A DNA stretch of 64,000 nucleotides from Domibacillus sp. DTU_2020_1001157_1_SI_ALB_TIR_016 (GCF_032341995.1 NZ_CP135438.1:372001-436000); one strand, 5' to 3'. Shown: positions 54,855 through 62,619, counted from the stretch's first letter. Translations and numbers: made by a program. Notes: a model not told the origin generated them from the letters alone.

Positions 54855-54972
54855 AGTTGGAGCTCCTCATCTGTTTTAGGTCAAGTGTCGTGACCTTAAT
54901 TTTTCTGTCCAGATAAGTGTAGACGCTCCAATCTTTTACATAAGGACACTTTTACGCGAAATCCGTAATCAA

Positions 54973-56361
54973 CTAGTTGAGATACTCATTTAGTATTCTA
55001 AGTCCTACTTTTAACTCGTCTAATGAGTTTGTCGAAGAAAGGGCAATACGTAAATACTTGGCCTGGGTAGTTTGCCCACTTAAAAAACGATCAGAATGAA
55101 AAGCTCGAATACCCAGCTTCTGTAGGTCTGTTTCTAACTCTAATGCATCAGAGTCTGTTTGAATTGGCAACCAGCGATAAAAACTTAGAGGATGTCCAAT
55201 GTTTTTATTTAAAGGAAAATGATCAAAAAATATCTCATTTGCCGTTTGTGCAAGCTGCTTCTTTAGCAAAACAATTTCATGAGCTTTTCCTGATAAAATT
55301 AGTTCCGTAATAATCTCCGCATTGAAAGAAGAGGTTTTAACATTAATATTAAAAATAGATCGCAGAATCTTCTCGCGAAAGGCCTTCCCATAGACAATAT
55401 AGGCAATTCTCAACCCTGAGCAGATGGATTTAGAAGTACAGCAAATATAAATTGTTTGTTCTGGAAGTAAGTTAAACATTGGTTGCTGATAATCTGGGTC
55501 AATGCCGGCTGTCATAAAGGCATGAATCTCATCCTCAATCAAAATTAAGCGGTACTTACGGATCACCTCCGCCAATTCTCGCTTGCGAAAATCTGACATC
55601 ATAATGGTTGTAGGATTATTACAAGAAGGCATGAGGAAAATGCCATGAATATTTACTTGATTGCATTGTTTATCAAGCTCGCCTGGCAACATTCCAAATT
55701 CATCTCCAGTAATCGGTACTAATTGAATTCGGAACATTTTTGCCAACTCAATAAAATTTGAATAGGTATATACATCTGTAGCAATTCTGTTTCCAGGCTC
55801 AAATAAAGCGGTCAACGCAATAGCCAATGCATTTTGCGCACCAGAAACAATAGCAAGATGTTCTTGATCTGTATGAATGCCGAACGATTCCATCCAGTTA
55901 AGTGCTGCTGCTTTTTGATGTGGAATACCTGTGGGATCGTTGTAATTTAGTAATTGTTCAAAATAACTCTTGTTCACAACTTGTTGAATAGTGTCCTTAA
56001 CTAGCGTATTTGTCTGTTCAAACGATGATACAAGACCTAGCTCAATAAGGCTTGCTGTTTTATCCTTAGAAATGGTTATGGACCGAGAAGCATTTGGCGC
56101 TACATAGGTGCCACTACCTGTAATCGCATATATTACCCCTCTTTCCTCGCATATTTTGTAAGCACGAGTAATAGTCGTAAAGTTTAAGTCTAAGAAATCT
56201 GCCAATTCCCTTTGAGGAGGCAATTTTGTACCAGGAGCTAAAAAGCCATTTTTAATGTCGTGTTCAAGTAAGGATGCAATAGATTGATAATAAGGACGCT
56301 TCAATGCGTTCTTATCAGGTTTCCAAGACATTGGATAGTTGTCGAATGAATTTACTGGCAT
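54973..56361 (-). CDS. MocR-type regulator (GntR HTH + aminotransferase fold)
   Basis: 462 aa: winged helix (LPPQRELADFLDLNFTTITR) then a type I PLP domain with the Schiff-base Lys in CCTSKSICSGLRIAYIVYG. Such proteins regulate amino-acid and vitamin genes. Divergent from azlCD and likely its regulator. The ATG after GGAGAGG is used in place of an upstream start. Confidence 0.9.
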   Translation of the reverse strand: MPVNSFDNYPMSWKPDKNALKRPYYQSIASLLEHDIKNGFLAPGTKLPPQRELADFLDLNFTTITRAYKICEERGVIYAITGSGTYVAPNASRSITISKDKTASLIELGLVSSFEQTNTLVKDTIQQVVNKSYFEQLLNYNDPTGIPHQKAAALNWMESFGIHTDQEHLAIVSGAQNALAIALTALFEPGNRIATDVYTYSNFIELAKMFRIQLVPITGDEFGMLPGELDKQCNQVNIHGIFLMPSCNNPTTIMMSDFRKRELAEVIRKYRLILIEDEIHAFMTAGIDPDYQQPMFNLLPEQTIYICCTSKSICSGLRIAYIVYGKAFREKILRSIFNINVKTSSFNAEIITELILSGKAHEIVLLKKQLAQTANEIFFDHFPLNKNIGHPLSFYRWLPIQTDSDALELETDLQKLGIRAFHSDRFLSGQTTQAKYLRIALSSTNSLDELKVGLRILNEYLN

Positions 56362-56385
56362 AATATACCTCTCCTGATAGGTTTC

Positions 56386-56403
56386 ATACAATCAATTGTA
56401 TGG
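56386..56403. promoter_or_regulatory. candidate MocR operator a
   Basis: CATACAAT C AATTGTATG, perfect inverted repeat in the divergent region, adjacent to the regulator's ribosome site. Confidence 0.55.
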
Positions 56404-56452
56404 TATGTATATTTAAAATGTATGTAGTTAAAAGATGATAAACTGCTATTTG

Positions 56453-56485
56453 GCCCTCCATTTTTTAAGATGGAGGGTTTTTATT
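56453..56485 (+). terminator. terminator-type hairpin in the azlC leader
   Basis: CCCTCCAT pairs with ATGGAGGG followed by TTTTTATTT, pointing towards azlC but 100 bp before it. Confidence 0.6.
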
Positions 56486-56508
56486 TGTTTTTAAACAGAA
56501 TTGTAATA

Positions 56509-56534
56509 CATACAATTATAAAGTTTATTGTATG
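56509..56534. promoter_or_regulatory. candidate MocR operator b
   Basis: CATACAAT, 10-bp spacer, ATTGTATG; the same half-sites as operator a. Confidence 0.55.
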
Positions 56535-56589
56535 GAATTTGTATGTTAATTTAAATCATATTAAATTCATCATTTAGGACGTGAAACGT

Positions 56590-57303
56590 ATGAAAAGAAG
56601 AACTCAAATAATCACAGCATTTCGTGAAGCTTTCCCTCAAACATTACCTATTTTCGCAGGATTCTTATTTTTAGGAACCTCTTATGGTATCTTCATGAAT
56701 TCATTAGGATTTAGTGCAATTTATCCAATTCTGATGAGTCTAGTCATATTTGCAGGATCAATGGAATTTCTTGCTGCCAATTTATTGCTTCTTGCCTTCA
56801 ATCCAATTAATGCTTTTTTTCTCACTTTAATGGTGAATGCAAGACATCTATTTTATGGTATTTCGATGTTAGATAACTATAAGGACGCAGGAAAGAAAAA
56901 GTGGTATATGGTATTTGGCCTTTGTGATGAATCTTTTGCGGTCAATAGTACTATTAATGTCCCAAACAATGTAGATAAAGGTTGGGTTATGTTTTTCGTC
57001 ACACTGCTCAACCATTTTTATTGGGTATTAGGCGCAGCGTTAGGTGGTATTTTCGGATCAATCATCCAATTTAATACAGAAGGATTAGAATTTGCTATGA
57101 CGGCTCTATTTGCTGTTATTTTCATTGAACAATGGTTGAAAGAGGAAAAACATTCTAGTTCTCTAATAGGGATTGGGATGTCAATTATCTGTCTTATTAT
57201 TTTTGGCGAAAACAATTTCATTATCCCTGCAATGATTGCCATTTTAGGGCTGCTTTCCTTAACTAGAAAGGCATTAGAGAAAGAAGAGGTTCAACCTATA
57301 TGA
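56590..57303 (+). CDS. azlC: AzlC-type branched-chain amino acid exporter subunit
   Basis: 237 aa, about seven helices with AzlC motifs ([44 protein letters not shown]). With AzlD it exports branched-chain amino acids or analogues such as 4-azaleucine. ATG chosen with AGGAC upstream; a GTG three codons earlier is possible. Overlaps azlD by 4 nt. Confidence 0.9.
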   Translation: MKRRTQIITAFREAFPQTLPIFAGFLFLGTSYGIFMNSLGFSAIYPILMSLVIFAGSMEFLAANLLLLAFNPINAFFLTLMVNARHLFYGISMLDNYKDAGKKKWYMVFGLCDESFAVNSTINVPNNVDKGWVMFFVTLLNHFYWVLGAALGGIFGSIIQFNTEGLEFAMTALFAVIFIEQWLKEEKHSSSLIGIGMSIICLIIFGENNFIIPAMIAILGLLSLTRKALEKEEVQPI

Positions 57304-57644
57304 CAATGCATTTAACCGAGCAAATTATTACGATCACGATGGTTGTTTTAGGCACTATGCTGACAAGGTTTCTTCCATTTGTTGTTTTTGCATCAGGTAA
57401 AGCTACACCGAAGTATGTACAGTATTTAGGGAAAGTTCTACCTTCAGCGATAATTGGACTTCTGGTCATTTATTGTTTTAAGGATGTGAGTTTACTTTCT
57501 GGAAGTCATGGAATACCTGAATTTATTGCAATGGCTGTAGTTGCAATGCTTCACATTTGGAGAAGAAACATGCTCTTCTCTATAGCTGGGGGAACAATTA
57601 TTTACATGATTTTGGTTCAAGTGTTTTTTAATCAATTTTATTGA
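57300..57644 (+). CDS. azlD: AzlD-type exporter subunit
   Basis: 114 aa with four helices ([20 protein letters not shown].., [45 protein letters not shown]), the small partner of AzlC. Start overlaps the azlC stop (ATGA). Confidence 0.9.
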   Translation: MTMHLTEQIITITMVVLGTMLTRFLPFVVFASGKATPKYVQYLGKVLPSAIIGLLVIYCFKDVSLLSGSHGIPEFIAMAVVAMLHIWRRNMLFSIAGGTIIYMILVQVFFNQFY

Positions 57645-57673
57645 ATTGTAGGTACTTAATATTTCCGATATGT

Positions 57674-57711
57674 AAAGCCCACAAACTTTATAAAGTTTGT
57701 GGGCTTTCTTA
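57674..57711. terminator. azlCD terminator
   Basis: AAAGCCCACAAACTTTA is perfectly inverted with no loop, then TTCTT. It directly precedes the first copy of the element-B array. Confidence 0.85.
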
Positions 57712-57721
57712 TTCGATCCAA

Positions 57722-57750
57722 AGCAACATAATTTACTTTTTGTTGCATTT
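57722..57750. repeat. element B, array copy 1
   Basis: AGCAACATAATTTAC then TTTTTGTTGCATTT. It ends one base before the stop of the 49-codon ORF. Confidence 0.75.
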
Positions 57751-57900
57751 CTACGGTGAAAGTAACTCGATGGCTTCTTTTAAAAGGTTAATATCTTTAA
57801 AGATTTCTTCTCTAATCCTAATCTCTTCACAACGTTTACAATCATCATATAAACGAGTGAGTTCCCGCCTAAAAATGAACCGTTCTTTATCATCACTCAT
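57751..57900 (-). CDS. 49-aa charged protein under a c-di-GMP riboswitch
   Basis: Encodes a 49-aa, highly charged, probably helical protein (begins MSDDKERFIFRRELTRLYDD, has a CKRC pair, ends EAIELLSP). Not recognised. Its start lies in the hairpin ATCATC..GATGAT just after the riboswitch, and GCGGGTGA 9 nt upstream can serve as ribosome site, which suggests translational control by c-di-GMP. Family and role unknown. Confidence 0.6.
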   Translation of the reverse strand: MSDDKERFIFRRELTRLYDDCKRCEEIRIREEIFKDINLLKEAIELLSP

Positions 57901-57911
57901 GGCGATGATTC

Positions 57912-58000
57912 ACCCGCTTCCACAGCCCGGCTGTCGTGGTTTCTAAAAACCTTAGACCCGTGGCTTTGCGTCCTAATCTTTCGATTAGTTTGCCCTTAAT
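57912..58000 (-). ncRNA. cyclic di-GMP-I (GEMM) riboswitch
   Basis: On the minus strand: GGGCAAAC, the P2 stem CTAATC GAAA GATTAG with the GNRA-type tetraloop, then GACGCAAAGCCACGGGTCTA, the P3 insertion GGTTTTTAGAAACC, and ACGACAGCCGGGCTGTGG. These are the conserved blocks of the class-I c-di-GMP aptamer in their normal order. Downstream is the 49-codon ORF. Confidence 0.92.
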
Positions 58001-58061
58001 TATTTACAATTGATTTTACTATAAATGTAAATGGAAAACATTAATAACTCTAGACTCCTTT

Positions 58062-58135
58062 CCCTTAAAAACAATGGATAAACTTTTATTTTTCATTCAT
58101 TCTTCAAAAAAAGGTTTATCGATTGTTTTTAAGGG
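58062..58135 (+). promoter_or_regulatory. long inverted repeat in the sda-like leader
   Basis: CCCTTAAAAACAATGGATAA and TTATCGATTGTTTTTAAGGG: arms of about 24 bp with two mismatches around an AT-rich loop. TGGATAA resembles a DnaA box half (7 of 9), noteworthy because B. subtilis sda is DnaA-controlled. Confidence 0.6.
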
Positions 58136-58166
58136 TAAAACTCTTTTTTCGGAGTAGGAGGTAATT

Positions 58167-58310
58167 ATGGGGATTTTTATTTTATCAGATAACCAATTAC
58201 GAGAAGCATATAATCAAGCAAAAAAAATGGACTTAGATAAAGAATTCATTAAGGTGCTTGAGAAAGAAATGAAATTGAGAAAGCTTTCTGAAAAAGCAAA
58301 AACCCTCTGA
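58167..58310 (+). CDS. sda: Sda-like sporulation checkpoint peptide
   Basis: 47 aa helical hairpin: LSDNQLREAYNQAKKMDLDK and EFIKVLEKEMKLRKLSEKAK align with B. subtilis Sda ([34 protein letters not shown]). Sda blocks KinA autophosphorylation to delay sporulation when replication is disturbed. GGAGG 7 nt before the ATG. The last codons form one arm of its terminator. Identity to Sda is moderate, so a paralogue is possible. Confidence 0.78.
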   Translation: MGIFILSDNQLREAYNQAKKMDLDKEFIKVLEKEMKLRKLSEKAKTL

Positions 58311-58333
58311 TTTTTTAAAATCAGAGGGTTTTT
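58298..58333 (+). terminator. terminator overlapping the sda-like stop
   Basis: AAAACCCTCTGATTTT pairs with AAAATCAGAGGGTTTT. Confidence 0.85.
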
Positions 58334-58338
58334 GCTGC

Positions 58339-58368
58339 AATACAACATAATATCATTTTATTACATTT
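58339..58368. repeat. element B, array copy 2
   Basis: AATACAACATAATATC then ATTTTATTACATTT, right arm partly decayed. Confidence 0.7.
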
Positions 58369-58445
58369 GAAAAATTTTCAATTCCCACTATTAAATTCTG
58401 TTATGCTTGGAATGAAAAAAGACAACAGAAAAAGGAGGGATCCAT

Positions 58446-59018
58446 TTGAAAAGCAAAATGAATCAGTTGTGTGCGGATCAAAGAAGTGTTCATGTGTTGT
58501 ATTCCTATAATGAGATGAAGAATTACATTGAGCAGGCTGTGAGTTACATCCAAGAGGGGGTTACAGTGGGAGATTATATTCTTTTCATTGAAAATGAGCG
58601 TATTTACTCTCTTATTCACCAAGAACTGAGTACCCTATTGACGAAAGATCAAATGGCATTCGTTCATCATGTAAACAACTTCGACTTCTATTATTCAAGT
58701 GGCAGTTATCATCCTCCTGCAATCGTTGATTACTTTAATAAAACAGTACAAAAATACGTGGAAAATAAAATTCCTTTTCGATCATGGGCACATGTAGAGT
58801 GGGCCTCTATGAAAGATCCACTACACATAATTAAAGACCTTGAAAAAGTTATAGACAAAGCTGTAAATCTATTGTCGTTTCCGTTAATTTGTGCATACCA
58901 AGGAGAGAAGATGCCAGACTATCTTAAAACCATTTTGATGGAAACTCACCCTTATGTTCTAATGGAAGATGATTTCATCGTTTCCGAACAATACCAGCCA
59001 GTGATTGAACAGCAATAA
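58446..59018 (+). CDS. MEDS-domain (DcmR sensory-like) protein
   Basis: 190 aa, cytosolic. The MEDS pattern is clear: YSYNEMKNYIEQAVSYIQEG, VTVGDYILFIENERIYSLIH, NNFDFYYSSGSYHPPAIVDY and RSWAHVEWA. Such KaiC/RecA-like sensory domains occur alone in Bacillus; ligand and role unknown. Start is TTG with AAAGGAGGG 6 nt upstream. Confidence 0.82.
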   Translation: MKSKMNQLCADQRSVHVLYSYNEMKNYIEQAVSYIQEGVTVGDYILFIENERIYSLIHQELSTLLTKDQMAFVHHVNNFDFYYSSGSYHPPAIVDYFNKTVQKYVENKIPFRSWAHVEWASMKDPLHIIKDLEKVIDKAVNLLSFPLICAYQGEKMPDYLKTILMETHPYVLMEDDFIVSEQYQPVIEQQ

Positions 59019-59020
59019 AC

Positions 59021-59052
59021 AAAACGCTCAAGAAATTTCCCGAGCGTTTTTG
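59021..59052 (+). terminator. terminator of the MEDS gene
   Basis: AAAACGCTC pairs with GAGCGTTTT; T tract follows. Confidence 0.85.
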
Positions 59053-59122
59053 CAAATCTTTTTAATATAATTTATTTTAAAAATCTGAGTTACAAAAATC
59101 TTGAGTTATGGCACCGAAACAA

Positions 59123-59154
59123 AAAGGCTCCAGTTTTTAAAGTCTGGAGCCTTT
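59123..59154. terminator. hairpin in front of array copy 3
   Basis: AAAGGCTCCAG pairs with CTGGAGCCTTT. No gene between it and the previous terminator. Confidence 0.7.
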
Positions 59155-59156
59155 CC

Positions 59157-59187
59157 AACACAACATAATTATATTTATTGTTGCATT
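59157..59187. repeat. element B, array copy 3
   Basis: AACACAACATAATTATAT then TTATTGTTGCATTC. Confidence 0.75.
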
Positions 59188-59234
59188 CACTCTATATACT
59201 TCTTCAGAAAGAGGATATTTTTTAAGTTTTAAAT

Positions 59235-59316
59235 AAAAAAAGCCACGGTGGGTGCTCCGCAGCAAAACAAAAATGGACATGTGTTAAATATTATCTCATA
59301 ATGTAATATTACGCAA
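59235..59316 (-). ncRNA. possible small transcript in an ORF-less unit
   Basis: On the minus strand TTGCGT and GATAAT are 15 bp apart, and about 30 bp further a hairpin GCTGCGG..CCGTGGC is followed by seven T. This could make an RNA of about 60 nt. Speculative. Confidence 0.25.
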
Positions 59317-59346
59317 ATGATGATTAGCAATTAGTGAATCGCGCGG

Positions 59347-59375
59347 ATACAACACAATATCATTTATGTTGCATT
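59347..59375. repeat. element B, array copy 4
   Basis: ATACAACACAATATC then ATTTATGTTGCATT. Confidence 0.75.
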
Positions 59376-59496
59376 AGATACTTTATTTCAGAAGAACTCA
59401 ACTGCTAGTTTATACTCCAGTTTACCTAAAACAACTAATACTCCAGTGCTCTTTTTTCCCATTTCCTTTATATTTTAGGAAAAGGAAGTAAGAGAA

Positions 59497-60005
59497 TTGG
59501 AATTAGGGGATAAATTAAAAAAACTTCGCCAGGAAAACGGATACTCCCAAAACGATCTAGCAGATAAACTCCATGTGACTGCTCAAGCCATTTCTAAATG
59601 GGAAAATAATAAATCCATTCCAGATATAACAAATCTTGTACAGTTGAGTGACGTGTACAATATAAGCCTGGACTCTTTGATTAAGCCAGACAAAAAACTG
59701 CAAAAAAACTCTCGATAACAAACAGCCGTTTAAAAACATTTAAGTGGCTAATACTGGCTGCCATATTTGTTTTTTCTGTTCTTTTTATGCTGTTAATCAA
59801 AGCAGGCTTTTTTATGTCGCAGCACGGGATCGGAACGTGGCTATTAGTCGGGTCTGGTTTGCTCTTTATTACCTCTGGCTTCTTAAGTATTTATCATTGC
59901 ATAGCGCAAAAAAATCATTTCATCTTTTCTTGGATCGCTATTTTGATGTTAAGCTTCATTGTCTTTATGGGACTATTTTACAATTACATCCTTGAGTTAA
60001 TTTAA
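59497..60005 (+). CDS. XRE regulator with transmembrane tail, split by a -1 frame
   Basis: Zero frame (TTG start with AAAGGAAG upstream) gives a 73-aa XRE helix-turn-helix protein (LRQENGYSQNDLADKLHVTA..SKWENNKSIPDITNLVQLSD) ending at 59718. The -1 frame continues without interruption as LSITNSRLKTFKW and three transmembrane helices to 60005. The switch point is CAA AAA AAC, a classic A AAA AAC slippery heptamer at 59703-59709. Either the full-length membrane regulator is made by programmed -1 frameshifting or a one-base indel has split it. HTH plus TM architecture is usual in Bacillus. Confidence 0.7.
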
Positions 60006-60027
60006 CTTACAGCAAAGGCAGCATACA

Positions 60028-60063
60028 AAAAATGCCCCGGATTCTAAAAATCCGGGGCATTTT
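60028..60063 (+). terminator. terminator of the XRE gene
   Basis: AAAATGCCCCGGAT pairs with ATCCGGGGCATTTT. Confidence 0.9.
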
Positions 60064-60093
60064 CAATACAACTTAATTTCATTTATGTTGCAT
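60064..60093. repeat. element B, array copy 5
   Basis: CAATACAACTTAATTTC then ATTTATGTTGCATT. Confidence 0.75.
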
Positions 60094-60189
60094 TCGAAAG
60101 CGAGTTTTATGGTTCACTTTTACCCGTCAGCCATCCATGCAACACAACTACTGAACCACAGATTGTATGAGGAAACTCGTTCTTACATG

Positions 60190-60214
60190 GGAGTTTAAGT
60201 ATAATTCTTCACAA
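60190..60214. repeat. element A, right arm only
   Basis: GGAGTTTAAGTATAATTCTT then CACAA; next to the 3' end of the hydrolase gene. Confidence 0.6.
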
Positions 60215-60241
60215 ATTAACTTTCAGGAAAAAAGTATCCCT

Positions 60242-61270
60242 TTATTTAATAAATGTACCGTACATCCATTCATAAAATTTTTCTTCCTCTTCAAACTGTG
60301 GATAATGAGCTGATTCCTCGAAAGAAATAAATTCCTTTTTATCTGCTTCGATCATATCGAAATATTTTATTGCTGCACTAGACGAAGTCATGTAATCATA
60401 TTTCCCCATGATAAAATAGACTGGCAATTCAAGTTTTGTTACGATTGTAGGTAATGGATTTTCAGTTAAATCCTTTAATAAAGTATTTTGAGAAAAGGTT
60501 AACCCACAATTATAACGTATTATATCTAATAAGTTATATTCGCTACTTAGTAACATACCAATGTTATCACCATCGGGGTTATCAATAAGTCTTGTGGCCC
60601 CACCATACTTTATTACATAATTTCTCGGGGTAAACATTTCGCCATTTTTGATATTTTCAGTTAACCCCTGCAGGTATATAACATCATCCCTATTGCCAGC
60701 ATTTTTTGCCTGTTCAATAGTGTAATTCAAATTGTCAATCTCACTTTCTTTTATATTACTCATCTGTCCAATACCAACATATGCTTCATATTTTTCAGGT
60801 GCTTTATTAGCAGCTTGCATTCCAATATATGTACCATAAGAATGACCAATGAGTATTACCTTTTCTTTACCAAGACGTTTTGTTACATAATCTGTGACAG
60901 CCAATAAGTCCTCTACCAATAAGTCTGGTGAAAGATTGGAATAGTCGTCAAAAAAATGATATGATTTCCCACTTGCTCTTTGATCGTAATTAACAACTGT
61001 AAATTTCGACTCTAATACATCCTGATATTTATCGGCATACGGTATTTCTGAAGTTCCTGGTCCTCCATGTACGAAGAGAATAACTGGATTATCCTTATTC
61101 TTGCCACGTATCATAATTTCATTACTATTTCCATTTAACTCTACTTGTTCCAATGTACTTATACTATTATTGCCTTTTATAGGCTGAGTCCATGTGGGAC
61201 GAACAAGGACTATAATAAGTAATATAATAATTACTCCGATAAATTTTATTGGCTTTTTTATGTTCTTCAT
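60242..61270 (-). CDS. membrane-anchored alpha/beta hydrolase
   Basis: 342 aa: N-terminal membrane helix (FIGVIIILLIIVLVRP, residues 10-25), then an alpha/beta hydrolase with the oxyanion motif HGGPG (68-72), nucleophile Ser144 in GHSYG and a terminal His in EESAHYP. This is the prolyl aminopeptidase-like branch, though substrate is unknown. A start with AGGTG is used; the 24-codon extension lacks a ribosome site. Confidence 0.85.
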   Translation of the reverse strand: MKNIKKPIKFIGVIIILLIIVLVRPTWTQPIKGNNSISTLEQVELNGNSNEIMIRGKNKDNPVILFVHGGPGTSEIPYADKYQDVLESKFTVVNYDQRASGKSYHFFDDYSNLSPDLLVEDLLAVTDYVTKRLGKEKVILIGHSYGTYIGMQAANKAPEKYEAYVGIGQMSNIKESEIDNLNYTIEQAKNAGNRDDVIYLQGLTENIKNGEMFTPRNYVIKYGGATRLIDNPDGDNIGMLLSSEYNLLDIIRYNCGLTFSQNTLLKDLTENPLPTIVTKLELPVYFIMGKYDYMTSSSAAIKYFDMIEADKKEFISFEESAHYPQFEEEEKFYEWMYGTFIK

Positions 61271-61371
61271 ATAAACACCTATCTTTTTTATTAAACTCCA
61301 TAAAGTAAAACACAACCGCGCCTGTATAATTTTACCACACAATAAAATACCCTAATGTCCAAATTTAAAAA

Positions 61372-62118
61372 TTATATGGAAATATTCATTTCGCTAACCT
61401 TCCTCGTTCGTATTATAAGGTCAGCCAGATTTTTTCTGGTTAGTTCAATAAGGCGCATTATAAAAATCTTCTTGTGATTGCACTCAAATCGAAAAAACGC
61501 CCCAAATCTAAAAATTGAGGGCGTTCTCAATACAACATAATTCCCTTTATGTTGCATTAACTCGTTCATATTTTTTGTTTTTTTAAAATTAAAGTCTTGT
61601 ATGGAATAGTCAATCATGTTTATTTTTTCATCGTAGTACCAAAATTCAATTTTACGGTTATGCTTATGATCTACATACCCGATAATATCGACGCCCTGGT
61701 CATTGTACTTATAATAATTTTCTCCATATATCTTAATGACTTTATCAATTTCATTTCCTATTCCCACTCCTTTTTGCGTAGTAATGGAGTGGTTACTGTC
61801 CGTACGAATGAAGATGATTTTATTATTAGAGTCTACTGCAACAAATAGTTCATTATCGATATAGAAGCTGCTATCAACTTTTTCTTCTGGGTTAGCTAAC
61901 TTGATTTGATGCTGTTGTTGAAATGCTTCACTTTCAATATCCTCATTCAAGCTAACCCTACCGAGGATTTCCCCAGATAAATCTATTCCATTTGTTTCTT
62001 CATGCAGTTGTTCTCGTGTATCAAAAAAAGTACATCTACTGACAAATAAGAGTAGGATAATCATAAGCGAAGAAACCACTAACCATTTGTATTTAAAAAA
62101 TAGACTATTCTCCCTCAC
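61372..62118 (-). CDS. membrane/secreted protein whose C-terminus is read from repeats
   Basis: 248 aa; N-terminal signal or anchor helix (WLVVSSLMIILLLFVSRC), then a soluble domain with repeated short motifs (GRVSLNEDIESEAFQQQHQI, YIDNELFVAVDSNNKIIFIR, IGNEIDKVIKIYGENYYKYN). It resembles small Bacillus exported proteins of unknown role. From about residue 187 the frame runs through an element-B palindrome, a terminator hairpin and an element-A module, so the natural end was probably near residue 185 and the stop has been lost. Confidence 0.65.
   Translation of the reverse strand: MRENSLFFKYKWLVVSSLMIILLLFVSRCTFFDTREQLHEETNGIDLSGEILGRVSLNEDIESEAFQQQHQIKLANPEEKVDSSFYIDNELFVAVDSNNKIIFIRTDSNHSITTQKGVGIGNEIDKVIKIYGENYYKYNDQGVDIIGYVDHKHNRKIEFWYYDEKINMIDYSIQDFNFKKTKNMNELMQHKGNYVVLRTPSIFRFGAFFRFECNHKKIFIMRLIELTRKNLADLIIRTRKVSEMNISI
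61392..61453. repeat. element A, variant module
   Basis: GTTCGTATTATAAGGTCAGC module with CCAG..CTGG hairpin, as near 3.9 kb; ends TTAGTTCAATAAGG. It lies inside the reading frame of the gene on the minus strand. Confidence 0.6.
61495..61526. terminator. terminator hairpin inside the extended frame
   Basis: ACGCCC..GGGCGT with AAAT/ATT inner pairs. Confidence 0.65.
61528..61559. repeat. element B, array copy 6
   Basis: CAATACAACATAATTCCC then TTTATGTTGCATT. Confidence 0.8.
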
Positions 62119-62203
62119 CCGAACGCTCCCTCTGATCTTAGTCTTGTTTCTCTATAATCACATCATTTGTTTAGTTTTCCAAATTAAATTGAATCAATTA
62201 GTA

Positions 62204-62229
62204 AAAGCCTTAGAAAGGACTAAGGCTTT
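62204..62229. terminator. terminator hairpin
   Basis: AAAGCCTTAG pairs with CTAAGGCTTT. Confidence 0.75.
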
Positions 62230-62232
62230 AGT

Positions 62233-62264
62233 AAACACAACATAATCCCCTTTATATTACATTT
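62233..62264. repeat. element B, array copy 7
   Basis: AAACACAACATAATCCCC then TTTATATTACATTT, right arm decayed. Confidence 0.7.
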
Positions 62265-62268
62265 CGTT

Positions 62269-62451
62269 TCAGATTTTACGCTTTAATAATTCAATAATTT
62301 CTTCATTCTGTTTTGTAAGTGTATTTAAGCTTTGTTTAATTTCTTCTGTTGAATCACTAATCTTCTTCGAATCCTTCGCCAATATAGGCAAATAATAAAT
62401 AAAAAAAACAGCAAACCCTACGATCAGCAGATATATCACCAATATCCTCAC
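62269..62451 (-). CDS. small single-pass membrane protein
   Basis: 60 aa: one transmembrane helix (LVIYLLIVGFAVFFIYYLP) and a cytosolic coiled coil (KKISDSTEEIKQSLNTLTKQ). Unknown function. GTG start here; the GTG at 62439, preceded by GTGAGG at 5 nt, may be the real one. Confidence 0.6.
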   Translation of the reverse strand: MRILVIYLLIVGFAVFFIYYLPILAKDSKKISDSTEEIKQSLNTLTKQNEEIIELLKRKI

Positions 62452-62508
62452 TCCACATTCTCATTTTAACAAATTGTACCATGAGAATAAAAAACCTTGG
62501 ACCATACC

Positions 62509-62540
62509 CAATACAACATAATTATATTTTTGTTACATTA
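62509..62540. repeat. element B, array copy 8
   Basis: CAATACAACATAATTATAT then TTTTGTTACATT. The following 120 bp hold no gene. Confidence 0.7.
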
Positions 62541-62619
62541 TCGCTCTCTTGGTTATTCATCGCCTTTATATTAATATCAAAATCTAAATTAGTTAATTTT
62601 ATACATAAAATTCCCCGTA

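Larger units (their letters stand above)
53715..54930 (-). mobile_element. IS3-family insertion sequence, near complete
   Basis: Imperfect terminal inverted repeats, TGGATTATCAACACTAAATC on the left and the complement of TGGAGCGTCTACACTTATCT on the right. Carries orfB (intact) and orfA (frameshifted). 1216 bp. No clear target duplication. Confidence 0.82.

Noticed and set aside
59227..59283. Minus-strand peptide beginning MSIFVLLRSTHRG
   Set aside because: It lacks a ribosome site and passes through a hairpin and element B.
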